This document shows positions 27,104 through 37,133 of a DNA stretch of 64,000 bases, piece after piece. The stretch comes from Noviherbaspirillum humi. GTDB lineage: Bacteria; Pseudomonadota; Gammaproteobacteria; Burkholderiales; Burkholderiaceae_D. Each line of letters begins with the position of its first letter. The first letter of the stretch is position 1. The notes beneath the pieces are model-generated. The model did not search any database. It saw nothing but the letters and a program-made list of their open reading frames with translations, and had not been told where the DNA came from. The DNA lies in assembly GCF_900188095.1 (NCBI RefSeq), contig NZ_FZOT01000002.1:372001-436000 (forward strand), in the 5' to 3' direction. The translations under genes were made by a program, and so were the position numbers.

Positions 27104-28663
27104 TCATTGGGCTTCGGCCAGTTCCCAGGCCTTTGCCTGCAACGCCTTCGCATGATCGTCGTACTTCGCATCGATCAGTTTCATCTCGTCGTCGGTCACA
27201 TCCTTGAATTCATTTTCAATCAGTTCGCGTGCGCGCTCGGTAGGCAGTGCCAGGATTGCGCCAAATTCGTCATAGGCCAGCTCGGAGAAAGCCTTGACTG
27301 TCTTGATGCCGGACAGCCCAAGCTTGCCTGCGGTCGTGCGGTCCATGCCTTCGAGGTTGATCAGCGCTTCTTCCATGCCTTCCAGGCCCTCTTCCGAAGC
27401 GATGGCCTCGGTCACCAGGGCGTCGCGGGCGCGGTTGCGCAGCTCGTTGACGGTATCCTCGTCGAAGGCCTCGATGTCGAGCATTTCCGTGATCGGCACA
27501 TAGGCGATTTCCTCGAGGCTGGTGAAGCCTTCGTCCACCAGGATGTCGGCCACTTCCTCGTCGACGTCCAGCTTGTCCATGAACAGCGAGCGGATCGCTG
27601 CTTTCTCGGCGGCCGCCTTGTCGGCGGATTCCTCGGCCGTCATGATGTTGATCTGCCAGCCGGTGAGCTCGGACGCCAGGCGCACGTTCTGGCCGCCGCG
27701 GCCGATGGCGATGGCGAGGTTTTCCTCGTCGACCACCACGTCCATCGCATGCTTTTCCTCGTCGACCACGATCGAAGAGACATTGGCCGGCGCCAGCGCG
27801 CCAATGACGAACTGAGCCGGATCTTCCGACCACAGCACGATGTCGACCCGCTCGCCGCCGAGCTCGCCCGTCACCGCCTGCACGCGCGAACCGCGCATGC
27901 CGACGCAGGTGCCGATCGGATCGATGCGCTTGTCGCTGGTGTAGACGGCGATCTTGGCACGCACGCCCGGATCGCGAGCGGCGGACTTGATTTGCAGCGA
28001 GCCCTGCTCGATTTCCGGCACTTCCAGCTCGAACAGCTTCATGATGAAGTCGGGGGCGGTGCGCGACAGGATCACCTGCGGGCCGCGGGCATTGCGGTCC
28101 ACGCGCAGGATGTAAGCGCGGACGCGGTCGCCGATGCGCAGATTCTCCTTCGGGATCATCTGGTCGCGCGGCAGGCGGGCTTCGATCTTGCCGGATTCGA
28201 CGATGGCGTCGCCGCGCTCCATGCGCTTGATGGTGCCGGTGACCAGGGTGTCGCCGCGGGCCAGGAAGTCGGCCAGGATCTGTTCGCGCTCGGCGTCGCG
28301 AATGCGCTGCAGCACGACCTGCTTGGTATCCTGGGCGAAGCGGCGGCCGAAGTCGACCGACTCGATCGGCTCTTCGATGAAGTCGTCGATTTCGATATCG
28401 GGAATCTGTTCACGGGCTTCGAAGTGCAGCACTTCCTGGTCCGGCTGCTGCAGGCCCGCCTCGTCAGGCACCACGCGCCAGCGTCGATAGGACTCGAACT
28501 CGCCGGTGTCGCGATCGATCGAGACGCGAATGTCTACCTCGCCTTCATAGCGCTTCTTGGTTGCCTGGGCGAGTGCATGCTCCAGCGCTCCAAAGACGAT
28601 TTCCTTATCGACGTTCTTCTCACGCGCCAGCGCATCGACCAACAATAAAACTTCGCGACTCAT
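27104..28663 (-). CDS. nusA: Transcription termination/antitermination factor NusA
   Basis: 519 residues. Domains in order: the RNA-polymerase-binding N-terminal domain ([20 protein letters not shown]), the S1 domain (about 130-200, with [15 protein letters not shown]), KH1/KH2 ([19 protein letters not shown] and [17 protein letters not shown]), and two C-terminal acidic helix-hairpin-helix repeats ([32 protein letters not shown]). AGGAG is 9 bases upstream of ATG 28663. Its start overlaps the rimP stop as ATGA, indicating translational coupling. NusA often acts on terminators in its own operon, relevant to the hairpins at 29203 and 24175. Confidence 0.97.
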   Translation of the reverse strand: MSREVLLLVDALAREKNVDKEIVFGALEHALAQATKKRYEGEVDIRVSIDRDTGEFESYRRWRVVPDEAGLQQPDQEVLHFEAREQIPDIEIDDFIEEPIESVDFGRRFAQDTKQVVLQRIRDAEREQILADFLARGDTLVTGTIKRMERGDAIVESGKIEARLPRDQMIPKENLRIGDRVRAYILRVDRNARGPQVILSRTAPDFIMKLFELEVPEIEQGSLQIKSAARDPGVRAKIAVYTSDKRIDPIGTCVGMRGSRVQAVTGELGGERVDIVLWSEDPAQFVIGALAPANVSSIVVDEEKHAMDVVVDEENLAIAIGRGGQNVRLASELTGWQINIMTAEESADKAAAEKAAIRSLFMDKLDVDEEVADILVDEGFTSLEEIAYVPITEMLDIEAFDEDTVNELRNRARDALVTEAIASEEGLEGMEEALINLEGMDRTTAGKLGLSGIKTVKAFSELAYDEFGAILALPTERARELIENEFKDVTDDEMKLIDAKYDDHAKALQAKAWELAEAQ

Positions 28664-29145
28664 GCTTTGCGACTCCTAAAGTCTACTTTCGGCACCAAGC
28701 GTGCCTTGTCCACATCGGCCAGCGTGAATTCCAGCACGGCCGGCCCTTCTTTACCTTCGAATTCGAGTTTCAGCGTTTCGCCTTCCGGCGCATGCAGCAC
28801 GCCCTGAAACGACTTGCGGTTGGGCGTGCCAGGCATCGGCATGCGCAGCTTCACCACGGCCTCCTGACCGGCGAAGCGCGCATAGTCGGCCAGCTTCTTC
28901 AGCGGCCGGTCCAGGCCGGGCGAAGATATTTCCAGCCGCTCGTAATTCACGTTCTCGACCGTCAGGACATGTGACAGCTGATGACTGACCTTTTCGCAGT
29001 CTTCCACGGTGATGAAACCGCGATCCGCCTCTTCCGGCACGAAGTCGATGTACACGCGCAGCAGGCCCTGGCCGGCCTGCTCGAGGTCGACCAGTTCATA
29101 GCCCATGCCGGTGATGGTTGTTTCAATCAGTTCCTGCAAACGCAA
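28660..29145 (-). CDS. rimP: Ribosome maturation factor RimP
   Basis: 161 residues if it begins at TTG 29145. I prefer this start because GGAG lies 7 bases upstream and the protein then opens with the family-like pattern [13 protein letters not shown] 29160 would add five residues but has no ribosome-binding site. Family blocks: [54 protein letters not shown], and the SH3-like C-terminus. RimP assists 30S assembly. It heads the rimP-nusA-infB transcript, overlapping nusA by four bases, and lies only about 60 bases after a strong terminator. Confidence 0.92.
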   Translation of the reverse strand: MRLQELIETTITGMGYELVDLEQAGQGLLRVYIDFVPEEADRGFITVEDCEKVSHQLSHVLTVENVNYERLEISSPGLDRPLKKLADYARFAGQEAVVKLRMPMPGTPNRKSFQGVLHAPEGETLKLEFEGKEGPAVLEFTLADVDKARLVPKVDFRSRKA

Positions 29146-29471
29146 GGCGCTTCTCCGCATTGAGCGGCCCGGGCCGGAAATGGATGCTGCAATTTGAGAA
29201 ACAAAAAAAAAATGGGCAATTGCCCATCTTTTTGTCATTGCAGCCATCCCATTCCCTGTCGCGGCGTTACCCGCACGGGCGGCTCTTCATTTCAAATACA
29301 CGTAACTGGCTAATTATAAACAAAAACATTAGCCATCGCAACGGCATGAGCGCTTAATTCCCGGCAAATTCATCGATTCGCCGGAAGAAGCGCCAACCGT
29401 CGCATCAGTTCCAAACGACTCAGGCCTTCCCCATATAGGCACTGAAGCGCCTGGTTCAAGCCCGCGCTGCC
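29146..29471. other. AT-rich gap between rluB and rimP
   Basis: 326 bases of lower GC than the neighbours, containing a strong terminator (29203-29233). No coding frame is supported and no good promoter lies between the terminator and rimP. Confidence 0.5.
29203..29233 (-). terminator. Terminator/possible attenuator upstream of rimP
   Basis: The 16-base palindrome ATGGGCAATTGCCCAT is flanked by a 10-base A-run on one side and CTTTTT on the other. Read on the minus strand the hairpin is followed by ten T's, an excellent intrinsic terminator. It may end the scpB-rluB transcript or attenuate entry into rimP-nusA-infB. Confidence 0.88.
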
Positions 29472-31022
29472 TTAGCCTCGGCCGCGACGTCGGTTCATCC
29501 CCTGCATCGCCACGCCGGCGCGCGCGCCGCCGCCGCGGCGTTGCTGTCCCATGCCGGGGAAGCCGAGCGCCGTTTGCAGCGGATCGGGCTGGCGGCTACG
29601 CTGCTGGCCCTGACCCTGGCCTTGTCCGCGGCCCGGCCCCCGCTTCTGCGACTGGGCAGGATCGGATAGGGTATTGCCGTTGCGGTCGCCACGCTGCTGC
29701 GGACGGCCCTTGGCCTTGCCGTTGGCATGATTGCCGTGGTTGGCACCGGCGGAAGCCTGCTTCTCCATGCCGCTCGCCGTCATCAGCTCGCGCACGGCAT
29801 TTTCGTCCAATTCTTCCCAGCGGCCGCGCTTGAGCCCGCGCGGAAGGGTCATGGCGCCGTAACGGGTGCGGATCAGGCGCGACACCGTCAGGCCGACCGC
29901 TTCGAACATGCGGCGCACTTCACGGTTGCGACCTTCGCCGATGATCACTCGGTACCAGCGGTTCACGCCCTCGCCTCCGCCATCGATGATGCGCGAGAAC
30001 TGGGCCAAACCGTCTTCCAGTTCCACGCCGGCGAGCAGCTTCTGCCGCATGCCTTCTTCCAGTTCGCCCAGGGTGCGCACCGCATACTCGCGCTCGATGT
30101 TGTAACGCGGGTGCATGAGGCGATTGGCCAGGTCGCCTGAGGTAGTGAACAGCAGCAAGCCCTCGGTGTTGAAGTCGAGGCGGCCAACGGCCAGCCACTT
30201 CGCCGCCTTCATGGTCGGCAGGCGGTCGAACACCGATGGCCGGCCTTCGGGATCCTGATGGCTGACGATTTCGCCGGCCGGCTTGTGGTACACCAGCACG
30301 CGTGGCGGGCGCTTGCTCACCTTGCGCTGGATGAGCTTGCCGTTGATGCGTACCTGATCGGTGGCGAGAATGCGCTGGCCGATATGGGCCGGCTCCCCGT
30401 TCACCGACACGCGACCCGCGATGATCAACTCTTCCATGTCGCGCCGCGAACCGAGGCCCGCGTCGGCGAGGACCTTGTGCAGCTTGGGCGCATCGTCCTC
30501 CGCCGTCAGGTCGCGGCGGACCGCGCGCGCCGCCTGGGAGCGGCCGCCGTCCCCGCCGTCATGGCTATCGTAAGCATCGGAGGTAACGAAAGAAAACACG
30601 TCGTCCGGATCATGCTGCTTGCCGCGTTGGGCGCTGCCGGCATCCTTGCCGGGGCCACGGGCGCCGTTCGGCCTGGCCTTGGCGCCGGCCGGCTTGGGGC
30701 CGCGCTCGTTCCGTTCATTCTTCTGGCGGCGATTCCTGCTGCCATCCTCGGCCTGGCGCGCCGGCATGGGCGCACTTGCCCGATCGGCGTCCATCGACTC
30801 GACCGCTGGCTCGCCTGCGGCGCCAGGCTCGGCATTGCGCGCAGCACGCGCGCGCCTCAGGCTGCGCGGGCCACGCACGCCGCGCTTCTGCTGCCGCGCT
30901 TTCGCCTCATCGCCCGCACCTTGCTCCGCACCGGATTCCGGACGATCGGAGGAGTCGCCCTCCTTAGGCTCGGAAGCGGCGACAGCGAGGGCTGCATCAT
31001 CATTGGGAAGCGCTGGATTCAT
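29472..31022 (-). CDS. rluB: 23S rRNA pseudouridine synthase B with disordered extensions
   Basis: 516 residues, much longer than the roughly 290 of E. coli RluB. Residues 1-178 are charged and Ala/Gly/Arg-rich, probably disordered. An S4 RNA-binding domain starts at 179 ([21 protein letters not shown]), followed by the RsuA/RluB catalytic domain with the active-site aspartate in [15 protein letters not shown] and the [14 protein letters not shown] motif. The last 90 or so residues are Gly/Gln/Arg-rich ([11 protein letters not shown]). RluB modifies U2605 (E. coli numbering) of 23S rRNA. Start ATG 31022 overlaps the end of scpB by 23 bases. Confidence 0.92.
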   Translation of the reverse strand: MNPALPNDDAALAVAASEPKEGDSSDRPESGAEQGAGDEAKARQQKRGVRGPRSLRRARAARNAEPGAAGEPAVESMDADRASAPMPARQAEDGSRNRRQKNERNERGPKPAGAKARPNGARGPGKDAGSAQRGKQHDPDDVFSFVTSDAYDSHDGGDGGRSQAARAVRRDLTAEDDAPKLHKVLADAGLGSRRDMEELIIAGRVSVNGEPAHIGQRILATDQVRINGKLIQRKVSKRPPRVLVYHKPAGEIVSHQDPEGRPSVFDRLPTMKAAKWLAVGRLDFNTEGLLLFTTSGDLANRLMHPRYNIEREYAVRTLGELEEGMRQKLLAGVELEDGLAQFSRIIDGGGEGVNRWYRVIIGEGRNREVRRMFEAVGLTVSRLIRTRYGAMTLPRGLKRGRWEELDENAVRELMTASGMEKQASAGANHGNHANGKAKGRPQQRGDRNGNTLSDPAQSQKRGPGRGQGQGQGQQRSRQPDPLQTALGFPGMGQQRRGGGARAGVAMQGMNRRRGRG

Positions 31023-31878
31023 TGTTTGGTTCTTTATTGAGCGGTTCGGATGCCGTATCGGATTCCGGAGGAATCGCGGCATCTGCGGTGGACTGCTGGA
31101 AATCGGAGCGATCCGCGGGTTCGGCGGATTCAGACGGCTGCTGCGCATCGACAGGCACAGCTTGCGCCGAGCCGCCTGCCAGCGATCCCGGCTCGGCACC
31201 GCTAGGCGTGCCGGCGAGGCCGGTACCATCGGCAGCCTCGTTGTCAGTGACAGCAGTTTCGGCCGCAAAGTTCATGGCCGTCTGACTCGGACTGGCCGCC
31301 ATGCCGGCGCCGAGCGCTTGCGCCTCCGGCAGCAAGCCATCCTTGCTGACCTGCTGCAGCGGCGGCAACTGGTCGAGCGAGGTCAGGCCGAGATCGTCGA
31401 GGAACTGCCGGGTCGTGGCAAAAAGGGCTGGCCGGCCGGGGACGTCGCGATGGCCGATGGCCTCGATCCATCCGCGATCCTCGAGCATTTTGATGGTCTG
31501 TGAGTTGACGGTCACGCCACGGATTTCCTCGATGTCCCCGCGCGTCACCGGCTGACGGTAAGCGATGATCGCCAGCGTTTCCATCGTCGCGCGCGAATAG
31601 CGCGGCGGCTTTTCCGGATTCAAGCGCTCCAGGTATTTCTTCATCTCCGGACGGCTCTGGAAACGCCAGCCGGTCGACAGGCTGACGATTTCGATGCCCT
31701 TGTCCGCCCAGTCGTTCTTCAGCTCCTCCAGCATCTGACGGATGGCATCGACACCAATTTCCGGCTCGACCGCTTCCTCGCCATCCAGGTAGAGCTTCTT
31801 CATGTCGTTGATCGACAAGGGCTCATGCGCGCAAAGCAATGCGGTTTCGAGGACCTTCTTCGCCTCAAGAATGTTCAT
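31000..31878 (-). CDS. scpB: Segregation and condensation protein B
   Basis: 292 residues. ScpB is the winged-helix kleisin partner of the SMC-ScpA condensin. Residues 1-185 carry the family blocks: [53 protein letters not shown] (here with YSRATME), and [18 protein letters not shown]. Residues 190-292 are an acidic Ser/Ala/Pro/Glu-rich tail that normal ScpB proteins lack or have shorter. The start, ATG 31878, has only a weak ribosome-binding site. Its 3' end overlaps rluB out of frame. The scpA gene is not in the window. Confidence 0.92.
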   Translation of the reverse strand: MNILEAKKVLETALLCAHEPLSINDMKKLYLDGEEAVEPEIGVDAIRQMLEELKNDWADKGIEIVSLSTGWRFQSRPEMKKYLERLNPEKPPRYSRATMETLAIIAYRQPVTRGDIEEIRGVTVNSQTIKMLEDRGWIEAIGHRDVPGRPALFATTRQFLDDLGLTSLDQLPPLQQVSKDGLLPEAQALGAGMAASPSQTAMNFAAETAVTDNEAADGTGLAGTPSGAEPGSLAGGSAQAVPVDAQQPSESAEPADRSDFQQSTADAAIPPESDTASEPLNKEPNNESSASQ

Positions 31879-32034
31879 GTGCGGTGGTATGCGTCTTGTT
31901 AGATAACAATTTGCAGAGATCGTTGTAGATGCTGCCCGGGGCGAGAGGATGCCCGGCCGGAGAACCCGTGTGAAGCTGGCTCCGCCGCTCGATTTCGAGG
32001 AGTGTATTGAGTGAGCGGGAAAGCAAAGACCAGG

Positions 32035-32114
<80 letters not shown>

Positions 32115-32302
32115 TCTGGAGAGGTGGATTATATAGAGGTTGCCGCCCCAACGCAAACCAATGCGGAAAAAACCTTCCTTGAGGCGCGGACATTCTTCCT
32201 GCATCGGCCGATGCTACACTGCCGTTGCTTGATACATTGATTACTTCGGGCCCGGTTCGCCGCGTACGGCTGACGGCGCTCAACCACAAGGCCATTCTCT
32301 TC

Positions 32303-32878
32303 ATGAAATTCTGCTCCGAGTGCGCACACCCGGTCTTGCTGACGGTTCCCCCCGACGACAACCGCCCCCGGTTTGTCTGCGCCAACTGCGGCACCATCCA
32401 CTACCAGAACCCGAAAATGGTGATCGGCTCGATTCCGGTATGGGAGGAAGGCGGCGAACTGCGGATCCTGCTGTGCAAGCGCGCGATCGAACCGCGGCTG
32501 GGCTATTGGACCCTGCCTGCCGGCTTCATGGAGAATGGGGAGACCACGAGCGATGCGGCGATCCGCGAAACGCTGGAGGAAGCTGGCGCGCGCGTCCAGC
32601 TGCATGGGCTGTTCTCCCTGCTGAATGTGCCGCATGTGCACCAGGTGCACATGTTCTACCGCGCATCGCTGCTGGACCTTGACTACAGCGCCGGCATTGA
32701 AAGCCTGGACGTAGGCCTGTTCACCGAATCCGAAATTCCGTGGGCCGACATTGCCTTCCCGACCGTGGCATACACCCTCAAGTCCTTTTTCGCCGATACG
32801 GCGCAAGCAAGTGAAAAGGATTGCGGCTACCGTCTGCATACCGCAGACATCACCCGGCCGATGCGGTCCACGGACTGA
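32303..32878 (+). CDS. Nudix hydrolase with N-terminal zinc ribbon
   Basis: 191 residues from ATG 32303. The N-terminus has a four-cysteine ribbon, CSEC (4-7) and CANC, ending [10 protein letters not shown]. The Nudix box is complete: [23 protein letters not shown] fits Gx5Ex7REUxEExGU, with the metal-binding glutamates. The fold removes a nucleoside phosphate from a diphosphate-linked substrate; zinc-ribbon members such as NudC act on NADH or NAD-capped RNA, but this one is shorter and lacks NudC's N-terminal domain, so the substrate is open. A TTG start at 32225 would add an unlikely leader. It is divergent from the tRNA/scpB block. Confidence 0.9.
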   Translation: MKFCSECAHPVLLTVPPDDNRPRFVCANCGTIHYQNPKMVIGSIPVWEEGGELRILLCKRAIEPRLGYWTLPAGFMENGETTSDAAIRETLEEAGARVQLHGLFSLLNVPHVHQVHMFYRASLLDLDYSAGIESLDVGLFTESEIPWADIAFPTVAYTLKSFFADTAQASEKDCGYRLHTADITRPMRSTD

Positions 32879-32948
32879 TTCCCGACCAAGGTCTTGCCGA
32901 CGGGGGACGCCAACTCTGCCGTAGGGCGGTCAGGCGTCCCTTTCCTGC

Positions 32949-34151
32949 TTACCAGCTCGTCTCCCGCTCCGCCGTAGCGCTGATCTTGTGGATCGACAGG
33001 TCGGCGCCGTCGAATTCCTGCTCCGGATCGAGACGGATGCCGACCGTCTTCTTCAACGCGCCGTAGATCACAAGGCCGCCAGCAACCGCAATCGCCACGC
33101 CGAGAATGGTGCCGGCCAGCTGCGACGCCAGCGACACCCCGCCGATACCCCCCAAGGCCTTCTGGCCGAAGATGCCGGCAGCGATGCCGCCCCACGCGCC
33201 GCACAGGCCGTGCAGCGGCCACACCCCCAGCACGTCGTCGATGCGCCACTTGTTCTGAACCAAGGTGAACATCCAGACGAAGATGGCGCCGGCGATGGCG
33301 CCGGTCGCCAGCGCGCCGAGCGGATGCATGAGATCGGAGCCGGCGCATACCGCCACCAGACCGGCGAGCGGGCCGTTGTAGGCGAAGCCGGGGTCGTTCT
33401 TGCCCATCAGGACCGCCACCAGGGTCCCGCCCACCATGGCCATCAGGGAGTTCATCGCCACCAGGCCATTCATCTTGTCGAGGGTCTGTGCGCTCATGAC
33501 GTTGAAGCCGAACCAGCCCACCGTCAGAATCCATGCGCCAAGCGCAAGGAAGGGAATGTTCGAAGGGGGATGGGCGGCAATCGCGCCATCCTTGGAGTAG
33601 CGGCCACGGCGCGCGCCGAGCAGCATCACCGCAGGCAGGGCAACCCAGCCGCCTACCGCATGCACGACCACGGAGCCAGCGAAGTCGTGAAATTCTTCCG
33701 AAAACATGTTCTTCAGCGCATCCTGGATGCCGAATCGGTGGTTCCAGGCAATGCCTTCGAAGAAGGGATAGACGAAACCGACCAGCAGCGCCGTCGCCAC
33801 AAGTTGAGGATGGAATTTGGCGCGCTCGGCAATGCCGCCAGAAATAATGGCTGGAATCGCCGCAGCAAAGGTGAGCAGAAAGAAAAACTTCACCAGTTCG
33901 AAACCGCTGCGGTTGGCGAGCGTCGTTGCGTCATCGAAGAAATGAATTCCGTAGGCAATGGTGTAACCGATGAAGAAATACGCAATGGTGGAGATGCCGA
34001 AATCCACTAAGATCTTGACGAGCGCATTGACCTGATTTTTTTTCCTGACAGTGCCTAGTTCCAAAAATGCGAAACCCGCGTGCATTGCCAGGATCATAAT
34101 TGCCCCTAGCAAGATGAATGTTGCATCGGAACCGTTTTTAAATGCATCCAT
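32949..34151 (-). CDS. amtB: Ammonium transporter
   Basis: 400 residues with about 11 membrane segments. Amt/Mep signatures: the opening LLGAIMILAMHAGFAFLELGTVRKKN, the twin pore histidines in FAGSVVVHAVGGW and VWPLHGLCGAWGG, and the Phe-gate region near WNHRFG. It has no N-terminal signal peptide, unlike E. coli AmtB. The C-terminal tail (LDPEQEFDGADLSIH), with the 'EFDG.DLSIH' motif, is the usual GlnK/PII contact. No glnK gene adjoins it. GGGAG precedes the start by 11 bases, and a candidate sigma-54 promoter lies about 55 bases upstream, implying nitrogen control. Confidence 0.95.
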   Translation of the reverse strand: MDAFKNGSDATFILLGAIMILAMHAGFAFLELGTVRKKNQVNALVKILVDFGISTIAYFFIGYTIAYGIHFFDDATTLANRSGFELVKFFFLLTFAAAIPAIISGGIAERAKFHPQLVATALLVGFVYPFFEGIAWNHRFGIQDALKNMFSEEFHDFAGSVVVHAVGGWVALPAVMLLGARRGRYSKDGAIAAHPPSNIPFLALGAWILTVGWFGFNVMSAQTLDKMNGLVAMNSLMAMVGGTLVAVLMGKNDPGFAYNGPLAGLVAVCAGSDLMHPLGALATGAIAGAIFVWMFTLVQNKWRIDDVLGVWPLHGLCGAWGGIAAGIFGQKALGGIGGVSLASQLAGTILGVAIAVAGGLVIYGALKKTVGIRLDPEQEFDGADLSIHKISATAERETSW

Positions 34152-34205
34152 GAAAGACCAATCTCCCTAAAATTGTGCACTGTGCGGCAAAAAGAGCTGT
34201 GATAG

Positions 34206-34221
34206 AGCAAGATTTATTCCA
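34206..34221 (-). promoter_or_regulatory. Candidate sigma-54 (-24/-12) promoter of amtB
   Basis: On the minus strand TGGAATAAATCTTGCT keeps the invariant GG and GC with exactly 10 bases between, and a perfect TTGCT at -12. The -24 box is TGGAAT against TGGCAC. A TGCACC half-site like that of NtrC sites lies 5 bases upstream. Predicted start of transcription is near 34195, about 45 bases before the amtB ATG. Confidence 0.6.
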
Positions 34222-34335
34222 TTATGGTGCAAAATTGCAAGTTCTTGATTCCTTTACGAATTAGATAAAGTTCATGGCAATGTTCTCTCCAAGTCGCACT
34301 ATGGCAGGGCGTTTTTTTGGTGCAAAGGAATGTTC

Positions 34336-35097
34336 ATGATTCCCTGGCTTGGGAAGAAATCGCCGTTTCCGGATGTGTCCCGGGCCTTGACCGAGCTTGA
34401 CGGCGCACCCGGACTGCTTGCTGCCGGAGCCGATCTGTCTCCAGAACGCTTGCTATATGCGTATCAAAATGGCATTTTTCCTTGGTTTTCCGAAGGTCAG
34501 CCCATCCTTTGGTGGAGTACCGATCCGCGCATGGTGCTCTATACCAGCCGTTTGAAGCTGTCGCACAGCCTGCGCAAAACCTTGCGCAAGGTGGAGCAGA
34601 ATCGGGCGGATGGTGGACCCTGGAGCATTCGCTTCGATACCGCCTTTGCCGACGTGATGCGCGCCTGCGCGGCGCCACGCCGCGATGGCACCGGCACCTG
34701 GATTTCGGAAGACATCATTCGCGGGTATACCGCCTTGCACGAGCGTGGTTTCGCCCACTCTGCCGAAGTGTGGCTGCACGGGGAACTCGTCGGCGGCGCC
34801 TACGGCGTGAGCATCGGCCGGATGTTTTACGGCGAATCGATGTTTGCCCGCGTTACCGATGCCTCCAAGATTGCGCTCGCTTATCTGGTCCGCTTCCTGC
34901 AACTCCATGGGGTGGAAATGATCGACTGTCAGCAGGAGACCGGCCATCTGGCCTCGCTCGGCGCGGCTCCGATCCCGCGTCACGAATTTATTTCCCACCT
35001 GCGAAACGCAATCGCCTTTCCGCAGATCGAAAGGTGGAATCCTGTGCCGCCGCTCGAACCGAAGGAAAGTTTTCAAACGGACCGGCAGACCGTGTAA
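34336..35097 (+). CDS. aat: Leucyl/phenylalanyl-tRNA--protein transferase
   Basis: 253 residues. It adds Leu or Phe to proteins with N-terminal Arg or Lys, making a primary N-degron. Family blocks: [95 protein letters not shown], and [17 protein letters not shown] chose ATG 34336 over ATG 34330 because AAAGGA ends 6 bases before it and only touches the earlier codon. It is followed by bpt (37-base gap) and pyrD. Confidence 0.95.
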   Translation: MIPWLGKKSPFPDVSRALTELDGAPGLLAAGADLSPERLLYAYQNGIFPWFSEGQPILWWSTDPRMVLYTSRLKLSHSLRKTLRKVEQNRADGGPWSIRFDTAFADVMRACAAPRRDGTGTWISEDIIRGYTALHERGFAHSAEVWLHGELVGGAYGVSIGRMFYGESMFARVTDASKIALAYLVRFLQLHGVEMIDCQQETGHLASLGAAPIPRHEFISHLRNAIAFPQIERWNPVPPLEPKESFQTDRQTV

Positions 35098-35134
35098 ATT
35101 AACGTTGTCCGCATCGTAGTCAGGTAAGACGCCC

Positions 35135-35860
35135 ATGACGCATCTGAAAGACCTACCCTTTGCCGCGCTCCAGTTCTACGCTACGGCACCCTACCCCTGC
35201 AGTTATCTCGAGGAGCGCCAGGCACGCTCGCAAGTGGCGACGCCATCCCACCTGATCAATGCCGACGTCTACTCCGAGCTGGTGAAGAACGGTTTCCGCC
35301 GCAGCGGCATCTTCACCTACCGGCCCTATTGCGACGGCTGCAATGCCTGCATCCCGGTGCGGGTGAAAACCGGCGAATTCCTGCCCAACCGCAGCCAGCG
35401 GCGCGCCTGGAGCCGCCATCATCGTCTCGACGCCTGGGTGACTACCCTGGCTTACGTTCCGGAGCATTACGAGCTCTATCTGCGCTACCAGGCGGCACGG
35501 CATGCCGGCGGCGGCATGGATCAGGACAGCCGCGACCAGTACGCGCAATTTCTCCTTCAGAGCAAGGTCAACACCCGCCTGGTGGAATTCCGCGATACCG
35601 ACGGCACGCTGCGCATGGTCAGCATCATCGACGTGCTGAGCGACGGCCTGTCCTCGGTGTATACCTTTTACGACCCCGATGTCCCGGGCGCGTCCTTCGG
35701 CACCTTCAACATCATGTGGCAGATCGATCAGGCCAAGCGCCTCGACATGCCCTATGTCTACCTCGGCTACTGGATCAAGGACAGCGCGAAAATGGCCTAC
35801 AAAGTCAATTTCAAGCCGCTCGAAGGCCTGCGCCAGGGGAAATGGGAAAACTGGACCTGA
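35135..35860 (+). CDS. bpt: Aspartate/glutamate leucyltransferase (Ate1-type)
   Basis: 241 residues. Bpt transfers Leu from Leu-tRNA to proteins starting with Asp or Glu, the bacterial counterpart of eukaryotic Ate1. Signatures: the N-terminal cysteine cluster site [13 protein letters not shown], then [23 protein letters not shown] (C-x2-C-x2-C), and the C-terminal acyltransferase half with [36 protein letters not shown], and [12 protein letters not shown]. Length is normal. It sits directly behind aat, so the two transferases feeding ClpS are probably expressed together. Confidence 0.95.
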   Translation: MTHLKDLPFAALQFYATAPYPCSYLEERQARSQVATPSHLINADVYSELVKNGFRRSGIFTYRPYCDGCNACIPVRVKTGEFLPNRSQRRAWSRHHRLDAWVTTLAYVPEHYELYLRYQAARHAGGGMDQDSRDQYAQFLLQSKVNTRLVEFRDTDGTLRMVSIIDVLSDGLSSVYTFYDPDVPGASFGTFNIMWQIDQAKRLDMPYVYLGYWIKDSAKMAYKVNFKPLEGLRQGKWENWT

Positions 35861-35981
35861 TGCTCGGTTCAAAGCTGAGGCAGTCAATATACGGCTACAA
35901 TACGGCGCTTTAACTGCGGGCATTCCGCGCCATTCAATCCTTGGATGACACGGCGCCGGTGCCGGCCGATTGTTGATAGCC

Positions 35982-37031
35982 ATGTCCGACCGACTCCTGT
36001 ACGCGCTGGCGCGCCCTCTCCTGTTCTCGCTCGACCCCGAAGCCGCCCATCATCTCACCCTGCCCTCGTTGAAGAAGGCGGAACGCCTCGGCTTGACCAA
36101 GGCCTTCCCGGCTGTTCCGAGCGACCCACGCACGGTGATGGGCCTGCGCTTTGACAATCCGGTCGGCCTGGCGGCGGGCCTGGACAAGGATGGCGCCTAC
36201 ATCGACGGGCTGGCGTCTCTCGGATTTGGCTTCATCGAAGTCGGCACCGTCACCCCGAAGCCGCAGCCCGGCAATCCGCAGCCGCGCATGTTCCGCCTGC
36301 CGCGCGCCAACGCCATCATCAACCGCATGGGTTTCAACAACGGCGGCGTCGACGCCTTCGTCGCCAACGTGCAGAAGTCCCGCTTCTACCAGGACAAGCA
36401 AGGTGTGCTTGGCCTGAACATCGGCAAGAATGCCTCCACGCCGATAGAGCGCGCGGCCGAGGATTACCTGCATTGCCTTGAAAAGGTGTATCCGTATGCG
36501 AGCTATGTCACGGTCAACATTTCTTCACCGAACACCAAGAACCTGCGCCAGTTGCAGGGCGGCTCCGAATTGGATGCCCTGCTCTCGCAGTTGAAGCAAG
36601 CGCAGCAGCGGCTGGCGGACCGGCATGGCCGCTACGTGCCAATCACGCTGAAGATCGCTCCCGATGTGGAGCAGGATCAGATTCGGCAGATTGCCGCCGC
36701 GCTGCTCGATCATCGCATGGATGGCGTCATTGCCACCAACACCACCACTTCGCGCGATGCGGTGCAGGGCATGCCGCATGCACAGGAAACCGGCGGCCTG
36801 TCCGGCGCTCCGGTATTCGACATGTCGAATACCGTTATCCGCGCCTTGAAGCAGGAACTCGGCAACGCCATCCCAATTATCGGCGTGGGCGGCATCCTGT
36901 CCGGAGATGATGCGCGGGCCAAGCTGGACGCCGGCGCTTCGCTGGTCCAGCTCTACACCGGCCTGATTTATCGCGGTCCGGCACTGATACGGGAATGCGC
37001 CGCCGCGCTGCGTACAGTCCAGCACGCCTGA
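35982..37031 (+). CDS. pyrD: Dihydroorotate dehydrogenase (quinone), class 2
   Basis: 349 residues. It oxidises dihydroorotate to orotate with FMN and passes electrons to quinone at the inner membrane, the fourth step of pyrimidine synthesis. The N-terminal hydrophobic helix ([19 protein letters not shown]) is the class 2 membrane-docking element. FMN/substrate motifs: [59 protein letters not shown] (with the catalytic serine two residues on in the class 2 pattern), and [16 protein letters not shown] 35982 is used; a TTG 12 bases earlier is possible. Confidence 0.96.
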   Translation: MSDRLLYALARPLLFSLDPEAAHHLTLPSLKKAERLGLTKAFPAVPSDPRTVMGLRFDNPVGLAAGLDKDGAYIDGLASLGFGFIEVGTVTPKPQPGNPQPRMFRLPRANAIINRMGFNNGGVDAFVANVQKSRFYQDKQGVLGLNIGKNASTPIERAAEDYLHCLEKVYPYASYVTVNISSPNTKNLRQLQGGSELDALLSQLKQAQQRLADRHGRYVPITLKIAPDVEQDQIRQIAAALLDHRMDGVIATNTTTSRDAVQGMPHAQETGGLSGAPVFDMSNTVIRALKQELGNAIPIIGVGGILSGDDARAKLDAGASLVQLYTGLIYRGPALIRECAAALRTVQHA

Positions 37032-37085
37032 ATTCGGCTGGTGTTGCCGGCACGTTTCTGTTACTGCTTTCAGCTTCTTGAAATA

Positions 37086-37119
37086 AAAAACCCGGTCTTC
37101 ATGCGAAGACCGGGTTTTT
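37086..37119. terminator. Bidirectional terminator between pyrD and clpA
   Basis: A perfect 15-bp stem, AAAAACCCGGTCTTC with GAAGACCGGGTTTTT, closes a 4-base loop between convergent genes, with T-runs on both strands. Confidence 0.93.
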
Positions 37120-37133
37120 GTTGGGAAGCTCAA

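Noticed and set aside
27071-28648. Open frame of 525 codons opposite nusA
   Set aside because: Antisense shadow; nusA on the minus strand is unambiguous.
34224-34240. Possible plus-strand sigma-54 promoter TGGTGCAAAATTGC for aat
   Set aside because: The GG-to-GC distance is 9, one short; sigma-54 promoters rarely tolerate this.
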